Positions 20,001 to 27,171 of a stretch of 64,000 bases of DNA are shown in pieces (position 1 is the first letter of the stretch; the number at the start of each line of letters is the position of its first letter). This stretch comes from Streptomyces lasiicapitis (GTDB lineage Bacteria; Actinomycetota; Actinomycetes; Streptomycetales; Streptomycetaceae). The notes beneath the pieces are model-generated. The model was not told the origin of the DNA. It saw only the letters and a list, made by a program, of their open reading frames with translations, and searched no databases. Position numbers and translations under genes: made by a program. The stretch lies in NCBI RefSeq assembly GCF_014646335.1, contig NZ_BMNG01000007.1, forward strand, positions 401,301 to 465,300, written 5' to 3'.

Positions 20001-23000
20001 AGGCGCACGGGACCGGTACGAGGCTCGGGGACCCGGTCGAGGTCGGAGCGCTGCGGCAGGCCTTCGGGCTGGACGGATCCGGCTCCGACCCTGCCGACTC
20101 CGGGCCCGACGGCCCGGGCGGCTCCGGACGTTGTGCGCTGGCGTCGGTGAAGAGCCAGATCGGGCACCTGGGCGCCGCGGCGGGCGTGGTCGGTCTCATC
20201 CGGGCGGCCCTGGCGGTGCACCACGGCGTGATCCCGCCCAACGTCGACTTCCACCGGCTCAATCCCCGACTCGGTTCTGACATGGCGCCGTTCTACATCC
20301 CGACCGAGGCGCGCCTCTGGCCCGCCCGGCGGCCGCGCGTGGCTGCCGTGAGCAGCTTCGGCATCGGCGGCACCAACGCCCATCTGGTGCTGGAAGCAGC
20401 CGAGACGTACGGGGCGGACCGGCCGCAGGAGTCCGCGGAACCACCCCACCGACTCCCCTCCGTCCCTTGTCTGGTGCTGTCCAGCAGCGGCGCTTCGGGA
20501 CTGCGCGCGGACGCCGCCCGCATCGCCGACTACCTCGCCGACCGGCCCGAGGCGTACGGTCAGGTCCTGCGTCACCTGCAAGCCGGACGGCCTTCGCTCC
20601 GCCGACGGGCGGCGGCGGTCCACGCTGACGTCGAGGCCGCCGTGGCCTGGCTGCGTACCGTGTCCGGCTCCGAGGTGACGCCCCACGACGACACCTGCGC
20701 CGCCGAGGACCACACGCCCGCCGAGCTGGCCGAGGCCTGGATGCGCGGGCGGGCAGTCCGTTGGCCGCAGGGACCGGCTCAAGCCCCCTGGGATTTCCCG
20801 CCACCGGCGTTCGACCTCACCAAGTACGACTTCCGGCGCGCCGCGCCCACGAGCCTGGGTCGCAACGAGCGGGAAGGTGACGGGCTGCCGCAGGAACTGC
20901 CGGAGTCCGACTGGCCTCAACGTCTCCCCGAAGCCGGCTGGCTGCATCAGCCGCACTGGGTAAGGCTGAGCCGCGCCCGCACCTCTCCCGGACCGCACGC
21001 GTCCGGACTGCTGGTGGCCATGACCGCCACGCCGTTGGCGCCCGAGGCGCTGCGCACCCTCGAAGCAGGGTACGAGCGGGTGGTGCGGGTCAGCGCCGCC
21101 ACGGCGTTCGCCCGGCTCGCCGAGGACGTCTATGAAGTGGATCCCGCCGACCCGGCATCGCTACGGCAGCTCCTGGGCGCACTGGCCGACGGGGGCCGGG
21201 CGGGCATCGACTGGCTGCACGCGCTTCCGCTCGCGGTGGCCGGACCGGTCGGCGAGGACGCCCTCACTCGCGCACAGTGGGCCTGCCTGGACACTCCGGC
21301 GGCCCTGATGCAGGCAGCCGACGCCCTGCCCGAGTCGGTGCGACTGCGGCCCTGGTGGCTGTCGTACGGCACCCAGCCGGTCGAAGGCGACGTGCGGCGA
21401 CCGGAGTTGGGGCTGCTCGCGGGCGCCGCGGAAGTGGTGCGGCAGGAGTGTTCCGCCGACGATCGCTGGCTTGACCTGCCCACCGGAGACCCGGCCGACT
21501 GGGCCGCCGCCCTCGGGGGCCTGCTGGCCGAGGCCGACGCCTCGGTGGCACTCCCCCGGCGGCTCGCGCTGCGGCAGGGCTATTGGTGGCGGCAGGCGCT
21601 GCTTCCGGTGCCCGCACCCGAGGTGACAGAACCCGGCGTGCTGATATCCGACGTACCAGCACACGACGTGTTCTCGAGCGAGCCCGGCACGTACGTGATC
21701 CTCGGCGGCACCGGCGGCATCGGCTGCGCCCTGGCCGCCTGGCTGCTCGCGCAGTCCGACTGCCGGGTCGTCCTGCTGGCCCGCCGTCGACGACTGCCGA
21801 CGGACCTGGCTCAGTGGGCGGACCGTGTCGAGCTGATCGAGGCCGACCTGGCCGCGGAGCCGCTTGAGACGGTCCTGGCCCGGATCCAGCGGCACGCCGG
21901 GCGGGTCGACGGCGTGGTGCACGCCGCAGGTGAGGCGAGCGGAGGGCTGATCACGCGCCGTGACGGTGCCGCGATGCGGCAGGCGATGGCGGCCAAGCTG
22001 CAGGGCGCGCTGCTGACGGAGCGGCTGATCGAACGCTTCCAGCCGGACTTCGCCGTGTACTGCTCGTCGATGTCGGCGCTGTTCGGCGGCATCGGTCAGT
22101 TCGACTACGCCGCCGCGAGTGGTCTCCTTGACGCCTTCGCCCGCCACCGCTCCGGAGCCGCCGAGACCACGGCACGCATCGGCATCAACTGGGACATCTG
22201 GAGCGAGGTCGGCATGGCCCGCGACGCCCTCCGATCGGACGCACGGCACCAGGCCCACCTCGCGGTCGGCCTGGCGGAGAAGGAGGGCCAGCGGCTTTTC
22301 GCGCGGGCGCTGCGGCTCCAATTGCCCCACCTGCTCGTCTCCACCACGGACATCGAGCGGGCGCGCGCGTTCTACGCGGCACCGGCGGACGCGGCACAGG
22401 GCCTGCGAGGAACCTCGCGGGACGAACGCCAGGACGGCACTGCGCCGACCGCCACGGTCACGTCCCGGCTCACCGACACCCTGTGCGGCCTGCTGGGTCT
22501 CGACGAACTCGCCCCGCAAGCGTCGTTGTACGACCACGGTGCCGACTCCCTGACCCTGCTCGACCTGATCGCCACGGTGGAGGAGCACTTCGGCGTCGCC
22601 CTGGACCTGTCCCGGCTGAGCCACCAGGTCAGCGTGGACGAGATCGTGGCGCACATCGCCGAGGCCGCGCCCGGTGGCCTCCCCGCCGCGGAACCGGTCG
22701 TCGTGGAGGTCTGGCAGGAGGGCACGGGCCGGGACCTGGTGTGCCTGATCCATCCGGTCGGCGGCGACATCCAGGCCTATCGCGCCCTGGTGACCGCCCT
22801 CGCCCCGCACCTGACGGCCTGTCTGATCGCCGACCCCGCACTGCGGCGGACCGACCTGCCTCCCTGGTCGATCGCCGAGCGGGCCCGGCACTATCACGCG
22901 GCGTTGCAAGCGCGCTTCCCGCACGCCGAGTGGCGATGGCGGCTCGCGGGCTGGTCGTTCGGCGCCTGGGTGGCACACGCCATGGCCGCCGAGGCGGAGG

Positions 23001-23482
23001 CGTCCGGCCGTCCCGCCGACGGGCTGTATCTGCTCGACCCGCCGCCTCCGGACGCCGCGCGGCACTTCCAGGCGTACGACGAGACGCAGTTCGAGGCGGT
23101 CTTCGAGCACGAGTTGAGCCAGAGCACCGCCGGGGCGCCGGTGAGCGCGGAGGCGACGGCGTACGCCGAGCGCCTGGCCCGCTGCTGCCGGGCCAACGTG
23201 GCGGGTCTGGCGCGGCACGAGCTCCCCCCGCTCACCGTCACGCCCACGCGCGTCTGGCTCGCGGGCGAACCGGTCGACGGGCTGCCGGCTCTGGGCCCGC
23301 CGGAGGCCCAACAGCGCCTGTGGCAGGCGCAGTTGCCCGGGCTCCGGTCCTGCGACGTGCTCGACACCACGCATTACGGCATCGTCCGACAGCCACAGGT
23401 ACGGGCGGTGGCCGACGCCGTCGACGCAGAATCCCTTCCCGATCCCCTGCCCCATCGCACGACGAGCCGAGGCCCCGCATGA
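14003..23482 (+). CDS. hybrid NRPS-PKS, A-T-C-A-T-KS-KR-T-TE
   Basis: 3159 residues from the ATG at 14003, with GGGAG five bases before it; GTG 14000 is the alternative. Order: A1 (about 25-520), T1 (Ser570), C (HHIAVDG from 755), A2 (about 1083-1600), T2 (Ser1652), KS (1709-2140; Cys1866, His2002, His2055), a KS-flanking linker, KR (about 2560-2780; GGTGGIG, Tyr2702), T3 (Ser2849), TE (GWSFGA, Ser2985). Specificity residues read by eye are DAFFLGVTF for A1, close to Val/Ile codes, and DVQFIAHVV for A2, close to the proline code. No acyltransferase lies between KS and KR, so malonyl loading must come from elsewhere. There is no starter C domain. Predicted chain: aliphatic amino acid, Pro, one reduced C2 unit. 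This fits a detoxin/rimosamide-type core. Confidence 0.93.
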   Translation: MNTAPQSPVPPRPSQGADAVPHLAETGLARAVLAGARRHPAAIAVVDGERTLTYADLDTASAAVAAALRHHGIRPGQAVAVCLPRSWQLVCAMLGLLRLGAVVVPLDAQSPPERRDHILTDSSSVAVVHGTEAPVGLPQGVRPLAVDSLLSADGGEGSQEPAAPNSQDVSFVFYTSGSTGRPKGVEVRDAGILRLARPGYLRPVEGARFACLSNPAFDAISFEVWVPLLTGGRCVILRDETVQTPDVLAAELERLRVDVLFITVALFNAIVDKVPHCFSGIGQVLVGGEQLNARLIRRWYRDNPASPTRLHNVYGPTEATTFALCHPIPRDFDGDVIPIGRPLPGTEALPVVDGSRPAAPGEVAELYLSGEALAAGYRDLQEETERRFVALPWHDGGHGRHYRTGDLVRVGAEGLVEYVERADRQVKVRGFRVEPGELERQIAAHPAVRQVYVCTRHDDNGVNELLAYLVPGAELSYEDFDRHLTAALPAYMRPHRTYRVAELPLNSNGKVDKSALLCRDDAPWTRADTDRPQDVSVTPWQRQVLDLASQVLGVTDLRLGDRWVASGGDSLKALRLRFEVRRRWGRELPQALVLRGDFAELADAIESGRAEDAVPYPPVAAPTGARAASATSEQQRLWLLQEQHPGSRAYNVPLVFRLDGEVSTAALRHALCRLVVRHPALRTAFEATSDGLRQVVGDAYDPWSMPTEAALRDEDGRRAFTEEFFAAPFDLATPRLFRACWLPRPGGGELLLLLHHIAVDGWSLSVLFGELSAEYAASVGGTRQGELSAGSGLEGEAELPSVPTPLDYAAWQTAWHTSDTYRVQRAQLQEHYGSLTMDTAPLEPVRPASRADGRLLRTSLDASRRATLDRLCAELGLTRFQLLLSVFSFSLYGATGRTRPRIAGPVAGRPVQEFESGVGMFANTVLLPLDLSPREGLRTQLRQHAATVQPVLDRQDVALADVLADQRSWAGRAPFDFLFVLENTDFGALSLPGCKARPEWPAPAEAKCPLTLSVVEHGAGVDCLWEYDARYFGVDEMAALDGLFRRGLDLLADGTDPTLTELVTPYRRSLPEPGRAATAPLAFTTIAEGFARQVGRTPDAPALTAGHRTLTYAELDGHAAALAAELRRDHPLPPESSGPCHVALYFQPSIEHVVALLALARLHLTVVPLDPSYPPALLRQILDQVEPLCVLVPPDDAGTLDAFAPDPETLPRHRVTLTAHPPTAPENDVPVPPYDGRRPLYILFTSGSTGTPKGVQVPDRTLCNLFQWQRESGGLAAAAVTQQFSMLSFDVSFQEIFGTLCGGGLLHLVHPSLRQDAPALLDQLEAAGVERLFLPYVALQVLAEHGVRLGRHPSRLREVITAGEQLLCTDAIRSWFAGMPGTRLFNHYGPTETHVVCSLCLEGDPAAWPERPAIGRPVTGAWLRVVDDADEAVPPGSPGRLLIGGSMAAPCYLGDAALNKERFIDLPGHGTFYRSGDLARFDRDGLLHYLGRDDQQIKLSGHRLELGQVEAALLRHPEVVNAVAVQDGERLVACVQLRDGDAGPAAGSAVAPVRTRSALPTPEDLARHLAPLLPPYVRIDRFRRLERLPLTPSGKLDRRAALTAPGEELRPSHAATGPVLTPRESRLSELFEQVVGRPVDPEQRFFDAGASSLDLMRFHLRCAAEPDLPFTIPDLFEHVTVRRLAAFLDAGPQPDAPDTGTPVPLAPADEPIAVIGMAVRLPGADDLAAFWELVRTGARGIEHFDASDGLVGARSQMSELLSFDPEHFGISRQEARLMDPQQRHLLMSSVQAMAHAGIADPAAQRVGLVAGCGENTYFQSLLAEADPAELPDSFQMAIHHDKDFLTTKVAYHLDLSGPAFTVQAACASSLVAVHVAAGLLRQGDADVMLAGGVLVDTLLTDGYTYRPQHIFSKDGHCRPFSDDADGTIGASGVGVVVLKPLSRARRDGDTVYAVVTGSALNNDGSGKLSYSAPSLAGQREVIRAALRRSGHSGADLGYVEAHGTGTRLGDPVEVGALRQAFGLDGSGSDPADSGPDGPGGSGRCALASVKSQIGHLGAAAGVVGLIRAALAVHHGVIPPNVDFHRLNPRLGSDMAPFYIPTEARLWPARRPRVAAVSSFGIGGTNAHLVLEAAETYGADRPQESAEPPHRLPSVPCLVLSSSGASGLRADAARIADYLADRPEAYGQVLRHLQAGRPSLRRRAAAVHADVEAAVAWLRTVSGSEVTPHDDTCAAEDHTPAELAEAWMRGRAVRWPQGPAQAPWDFPPPAFDLTKYDFRRAAPTSLGRNEREGDGLPQELPESDWPQRLPEAGWLHQPHWVRLSRARTSPGPHASGLLVAMTATPLAPEALRTLEAGYERVVRVSAATAFARLAEDVYEVDPADPASLRQLLGALADGGRAGIDWLHALPLAVAGPVGEDALTRAQWACLDTPAALMQAADALPESVRLRPWWLSYGTQPVEGDVRRPELGLLAGAAEVVRQECSADDRWLDLPTGDPADWAAALGGLLAEADASVALPRRLALRQGYWWRQALLPVPAPEVTEPGVLISDVPAHDVFSSEPGTYVILGGTGGIGCALAAWLLAQSDCRVVLLARRRRLPTDLAQWADRVELIEADLAAEPLETVLARIQRHAGRVDGVVHAAGEASGGLITRRDGAAMRQAMAAKLQGALLTERLIERFQPDFAVYCSSMSALFGGIGQFDYAAASGLLDAFARHRSGAAETTARIGINWDIWSEVGMARDALRSDARHQAHLAVGLAEKEGQRLFARALRLQLPHLLVSTTDIERARAFYAAPADAAQGLRGTSRDERQDGTAPTATVTSRLTDTLCGLLGLDELAPQASLYDHGADSLTLLDLIATVEEHFGVALDLSRLSHQVSVDEIVAHIAEAAPGGLPAAEPVVVEVWQEGTGRDLVCLIHPVGGDIQAYRALVTALAPHLTACLIADPALRRTDLPPWSIAERARHYHAALQARFPHAEWRWRLAGWSFGAWVAHAMAAEAEASGRPADGLYLLDPPPPDAARHFQAYDETQFEAVFEHELSQSTAGAPVSAEATAYAERLARCCRANVAGLARHELPPLTVTPTRVWLAGEPVDGLPALGPPEAQQRLWQAQLPGLRSCDVLDTTHYGIVRQPQVRAVADAVDAESLPDPLPHRTTSRGPA

Positions 23483-24528
23483 CCCCCTATCAATCACTGC
23501 CGCCGCGTGCCTTCTGGCGCACCGCGGTGGCCGATCCCGACCTGCGGGCCATCGGCGGCCTGTGGACCCCCAAGTTCGCCGTCGGGCAGGACGACGTGAT
23601 CCTGACCGCCGGGTCGTGCTTCGCCCGCCACATCGGCCGCACCCTCCTTGAGCGCGGCATGAACTGGCGCGACGCCGAACCGGCCCCGCCGGGCCTGACG
23701 GAGGCCGAGCGGCGGGACCGGCACTACGGCGTGTTCTCGTTCCGTACCGGCAACGTCTACACGGCCGCGGCCCTGCGGCAGTGGCTGTCCTGGGCGTCGG
23801 GTGACAGCGCCCCGCCCGAGGAGGTGTGGCGCGAGGACGGCCGCTGGTTCGACCCGTTCCGCCCGTCCGTCGAACCCGACGGGCACGCGTCGCCGGAAGA
23901 GGTGACACAAGCGCGTGAGGGGACTCTGGCAGCGATCCGCGGCGCCGTCGCCGAGGCGGACTGCCTCGTGTTCACCCTGGGCCTGACCGAAGCCTGGCAC
24001 GGCCGCGCGCACGGCGCCGTCTACCCCGTCTGCCCCGGGACGGTGCGTGGCACGTACGACGCCGAGCGGCACGCGTTCCACAACTTCACCTTCGCCGAGG
24101 TGTATCGCGACCTGTCGGCCGCCATCGAGCTCGCGCGCTCCGCCAATCCGGGTCTGCGGGTGCTGCTGACCGTCTCGCCGGTGCCGCTCACCGCGACGGC
24201 TACCGGCGGCCATGTGCTCACGGCCACCACCTACTCGAAGTCCGTTCTGCGGGCGGTGGCCGGGCAGTTGGCTCACGAGCTGGATCACGTCGACTATTTC
24301 CCGGCGTACGAGATCGTCACCGGCTTCCCCTTCAAGGCGGAGTTCTTCGAGCCGAACCTGCGCACGGTCTCGCCGGACGGCGTCGACTTCGTCATGGGCC
24401 AGTTCTTCGACGCCCTCGCCGGTCGCCCGGCCGCGTCGCACCCGGATGCCGCCCGCCCCGCCGAGCCCACCCCTGGAGAGGACTTCTGGTGCGATGACGC
24501 CGTACTCGACTACTACAGCCCCCGCTGA
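23479..24528 (+). CDS. GSCFA-domain protein of the biosynthetic cluster
   Basis: 349 residues, starting at an ATG that overlaps the NRPS-PKS stop (ATGA). The family-defining motif TAGSCFARHIG sits near residues 38-48. Further conserved blocks are YGVFSFRTGNVYTAAALRQW, FTLGLTEAW and TVSPVPLTATATGG. GSCFA proteins are distantly related to SGNH hydrolases, with the Ser of GSCF in the place of the SGNH nucleophile. A few members act in acyl transfer or glycan ester chemistry, but most are uncharacterised. Tight coupling to the synthase and to a second SGNH-like gene suggests acylation or deacylation of the product or of a carrier-bound intermediate (inference). Confidence 0.88.
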   Translation: MTPYQSLPPRAFWRTAVADPDLRAIGGLWTPKFAVGQDDVILTAGSCFARHIGRTLLERGMNWRDAEPAPPGLTEAERRDRHYGVFSFRTGNVYTAAALRQWLSWASGDSAPPEEVWREDGRWFDPFRPSVEPDGHASPEEVTQAREGTLAAIRGAVAEADCLVFTLGLTEAWHGRAHGAVYPVCPGTVRGTYDAERHAFHNFTFAEVYRDLSAAIELARSANPGLRVLLTVSPVPLTATATGGHVLTATTYSKSVLRAVAGQLAHELDHVDYFPAYEIVTGFPFKAEFFEPNLRTVSPDGVDFVMGQFFDALAGRPAASHPDAARPAEPTPGEDFWCDDAVLDYYSPR

Positions 24529-25213
24529 CCCCGCGGCCGGGTCGGCCGCCGCCCGGTTCCTGCTGCTCGGCGACTCGCACGCGGGCCCGATCGGGCGGGC
24601 GGCGAAGGCGGCCGGAATTCCGTTCTCCGGAGGCCCGGTCGGCGCCGGGCGCGAGTTCAACGCCGAGTTCTTCGACGTACGCGAGAACGACGTCGCCTTC
24701 CGCAAACCGGAGACGGACGCCCTCTACCGCGGATTCCTTGAGGAGTTGGGCGTCGATGGGCTCGGTGGGCTCGCCGCGCCCCTGGTGTGCACCTTCGGCT
24801 TCAGCTCCCACTTCATCGCCACGACGGCGAACTGGGACATCTACCGGGTGCCCGGCGGCGGCTTCGCACCCGGTTTCCTGGCCAGCCGCCTGTTCGACGA
24901 TCTCGTCCGTGCGACGGTCCGCGACGCCCTGGCGTTCTACGGGCACGCCCGCGCGCTGGGCCTGCGGGTGGTCTCGGTGATGCCGCCGCAGCGAGTGCCC
25001 GGCATGTCGGACCCCGTGGTGTTCATGGCGGCGCAGGACGTGACGCGCCGCGCCCTGCTGGAACTCGGCGTGGAAGTCGTGGATCTGCGCGCCCGCGTCA
25101 CCGACGGGGAGGGCTTCCAGCGCCCCGAGTTCAGCGAGGCCACCGACACGATCCACGGCAACCTGGCCTTCGGCCGCCTGATCCTGGCCGAACTCCTGGC
25201 TCTGGGCCTGTGA
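24494..25213 (+). CDS. SGNH/GDSL-like hydrolase of the biosynthetic cluster
   Basis: 239 residues from the ATG at 24494, which lies 35 bases inside the GSCFA gene in another frame; GGAGAGG is about 11 bases upstream. The N-terminal 20 residues are Thr/Ala/Pro-rich. Block I of the SGNH fold is evident as RFLLLGDSHAGPIGRAA (Ser within GDSHAG). A late acidic/histidine block appears in the segment ATDTIHGNLAFGRLILAELL, the His being the likely catalytic partner. It has no signal peptide, so it should act in the cytoplasm. With the GSCFA protein it makes a tandem of related folds, possibly a heterodimer or two successive steps on the nascent product; no close functional relative is recognised. Confidence 0.82.
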   Translation: MTPYSTTTAPADPAAGSAAARFLLLGDSHAGPIGRAAKAAGIPFSGGPVGAGREFNAEFFDVRENDVAFRKPETDALYRGFLEELGVDGLGGLAAPLVCTFGFSSHFIATTANWDIYRVPGGGFAPGFLASRLFDDLVRATVRDALAFYGHARALGLRVVSVMPPQRVPGMSDPVVFMAAQDVTRRALLELGVEVVDLRARVTDGEGFQRPEFSEATDTIHGNLAFGRLILAELLALGL

Positions 25214-25310
25214 ACCTCAAAAGACGCTGAACACCGCACACTTCCAAGGCTCCTTGGCCTACCGCCACTTACTCACCGCCACTTACCACCAAGACTGTCA
25301 GGAGGATGGA

Positions 25311-26183
25311 ATGGAACAGTTCGCGCTGGACGCCATCGAGCAGGTGACCACGAGGCCGCCGGAGGTCTACGACACCATCACCGTCGAGCCGCTGACCCCC
25401 GTCATCGGCGCCGAGGTGTCCGGCCTCGACCTTGCCAAGGAACTCACCGACGACCAGGTGGCCGAGGTCAAACGCGCCTTCCTCCGCCACCACGTGCTGG
25501 TCTTCCGCGATCAGACGCTGACCGGCGAGGACCACAAGCGGGTCGCCGGCTGCTTCGGCGAACTGCACCCGGTGACACTGCCCGTCGAGGGTTCCGACCC
25601 GCACATCCTCGACATCAGCGCCGACAAGAACTCGCGCGCGGTCGCCGGACACGGCTGGCACGCCGACGGCACCGCCGACCTGAGGCCGTCGCTCGGCTCG
25701 ATGCTGTACATCACCCGCACCCCGGAGCCCGGCTGCGGCGGCGACACCATGTTCGCCAACATGCATCTGGCCTACGAGATGCTCTCGCCCGCGATGAAGG
25801 AACTCCTGGACCCCATGACCGCGGTCCACGACGGCCTGCTCGCCTGGGAGGGGAAGACCCCGCCGCCCGAGTACGACGTGCCCGTGCATGCGCACCCGGT
25901 GATCGCCCGCCACCCCGACACGGGCCGCAAGCTCCTCTACATCAACGGCGTGTACGTCTCGCACATCGAGCAGTTGTCGAAGGGCGAGAGCCGGGCGGTC
26001 ATTGACATGTTGGTCAAGCACATCACCAACACGGCCCTGCTGCACTGCCGGGTCCGCTGGACACCCAACACCCTGGTGTTCTGGGACAACCGCTGCGTCC
26101 AGCACCACGCGATCTGGGACTACTTCCCGCACTCGCGCTACGGCCAGCGCGTCGCCATCCGGGGTCACCGGCCCACGGCCTGA
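25311..26183 (+). CDS. TauD/TfdA-family Fe(II)/2-oxoglutarate dioxygenase
   Basis: 290 residues from the ATG at 25311, five bases after a strong AGGAGG. The facial triad is complete: H117 and D119 in GWHADGT, and H265 in DNRCVQHHAIWDY. The 2-oxoglutarate-binding Arg is in the C-terminal RYGQRVAIRGHRP. The opening PLTPVIGAEVSGLDLAKEL is typical of the family. It is the last gene of the cluster and is followed by a perfect hairpin. TauD-type enzymes belong to the conserved detoxin/rimosamide core, where hydroxylation of the proline-derived unit would create the branching hydroxyl. That role is inferred here from family and context. Confidence 0.92.
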   Translation: MEQFALDAIEQVTTRPPEVYDTITVEPLTPVIGAEVSGLDLAKELTDDQVAEVKRAFLRHHVLVFRDQTLTGEDHKRVAGCFGELHPVTLPVEGSDPHILDISADKNSRAVAGHGWHADGTADLRPSLGSMLYITRTPEPGCGGDTMFANMHLAYEMLSPAMKELLDPMTAVHDGLLAWEGKTPPPEYDVPVHAHPVIARHPDTGRKLLYINGVYVSHIEQLSKGESRAVIDMLVKHITNTALLHCRVRWTPNTLVFWDNRCVQHHAIWDYFPHSRYGQRVAIRGHRPTA

Positions 26184-26192
26184 GCCGAACCG

Positions 26193-26229
26193 GTCGGCCT
26201 CGGCCGGGGTGCATCCGGCCGAGGCCGAC
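26193..26229. terminator. bidirectional 15-bp hairpin terminator closing the NRPS-PKS cluster
   Basis: Perfect arms at 26193-26207 and 26215-26229 (GTCGGCCTCGGCCGG and its complement) enclose a 7-base loop. It lies exactly between the dioxygenase stop (26183) and the stop codon of the convergent gene (26232), so it can serve both transcripts and marks the right edge of the cluster. Confidence 0.85.
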
Positions 26230-26231
26230 TC

Positions 26232-27119
26232 CTAGCCCGCGGCCCGGCCCACGCTCTCGGCAAGCCCTTGGCCGAGCCGTCCGCACGCTGAGCGGTACTG
26301 CTCGGCGCGGACGTCCGCGCCGTCCCGGGTCTCCTGCGCGTCCTGCTCTTGGGCCTGCCCCTCGTTCGGCTGCGCATGGGCGAGCGCACAGGCATGGGCA
26401 TACGCGAAGGGATACGCCTCGGCGAAGGCCTGCTCGTCGCCCGCGGCGAACGCGGCCGCCAGCGCCCGTGCGTTCGCCAGGGCGTTGGCGTCCGCGTAGG
26501 AGCGGGCGTTGGCGTCGGTGTTGAGCTTGGCGTACATGGTGGCGAACTCGGCGGCCTTCTCCTCGCCGTAGTCGTTGTCCATGGCGTAAGCGCGCGCGTT
26601 GACGGAGGCCGTGGTGTAGGCGTCTGCGTAGGCGTACGCGTATCGGTAGAGCTCGCCCAACGCGGCTCCCAGCGCTTCGCGCCACGCCCGCTCCTCGACG
26701 CGCTCCCCCTCAAGCGCCTTCTCGTGCAGCCGCCGCGCGGCTTCCTGCGCGGCCCCGTCCAAGCCGCGTCGCACGCTCGTCTGCACCAACATCGGGGCGA
26801 CCGTGCGCACATGCCAGTCGTGGACCACGTCGATGGGCACCTGCCCGCCGAGCCGCACCAGCCCGTCATACATCTGCCGTGCCCAGACATTCGCCGCGTC
26901 GCCGCCCTGCCCGCAGTACAGCGCGGCGGCGACCTGGGCGAGCCACGACGGCATCGACGAGCCGGCACCGCCCGCCGGTGAGCCGTCGCTGCCTCCGTCC
27001 GCCCGCTCCGGCCGGACCGAACCATCGGGAACGGCAGGCCCGACAGGACCGGCCGCGAGCCGGGTGACGAACTCGTCCAACGATTCAGCGACGACGCCCG
27101 TCCGTCCCATGCGGCCCAT
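26232..27119 (-). CDS. hypothetical Ala/Tyr/Asn-rich protein with periodic helical repeats
   Basis: 295 residues from the ATG at 27119, with GAGGG upstream; a TTG at 27122 is adjacent. No known domain is recognised. The N-terminal 55 residues are Gly/Pro/Ser-rich, followed by a compact region (SWLAQVAAALYCGQGG, DVVHDWHVRTVAPMLVQ). The region of about residues 140-240 is highly repetitive, built from short Ala-aromatic/Asn units such as YRYAYAYADAYTTAS, TDANARSYADANALANARA and AYPFAYAHACALAHA. These resemble a long amphipathic or tandem helical stack. It faces the NRPS cluster across a shared terminator and is probably not part of it. No signal peptide is seen. Confidence 0.75.
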   Translation of the reverse strand: MGRMGRTGVVAESLDEFVTRLAAGPVGPAVPDGSVRPERADGGSDGSPAGGAGSSMPSWLAQVAAALYCGQGGDAANVWARQMYDGLVRLGGQVPIDVVHDWHVRTVAPMLVQTSVRRGLDGAAQEAARRLHEKALEGERVEERAWREALGAALGELYRYAYAYADAYTTASVNARAYAMDNDYGEEKAAEFATMYAKLNTDANARSYADANALANARALAAAFAAGDEQAFAEAYPFAYAHACALAHAQPNEGQAQEQDAQETRDGADVRAEQYRSACGRLGQGLAESVGRAAG

Positions 27120-27171
27120 CAACCTGCCCTCATCTCGTCCGTTCCAGTGCGAAGACGGCCACTTTACGCAT

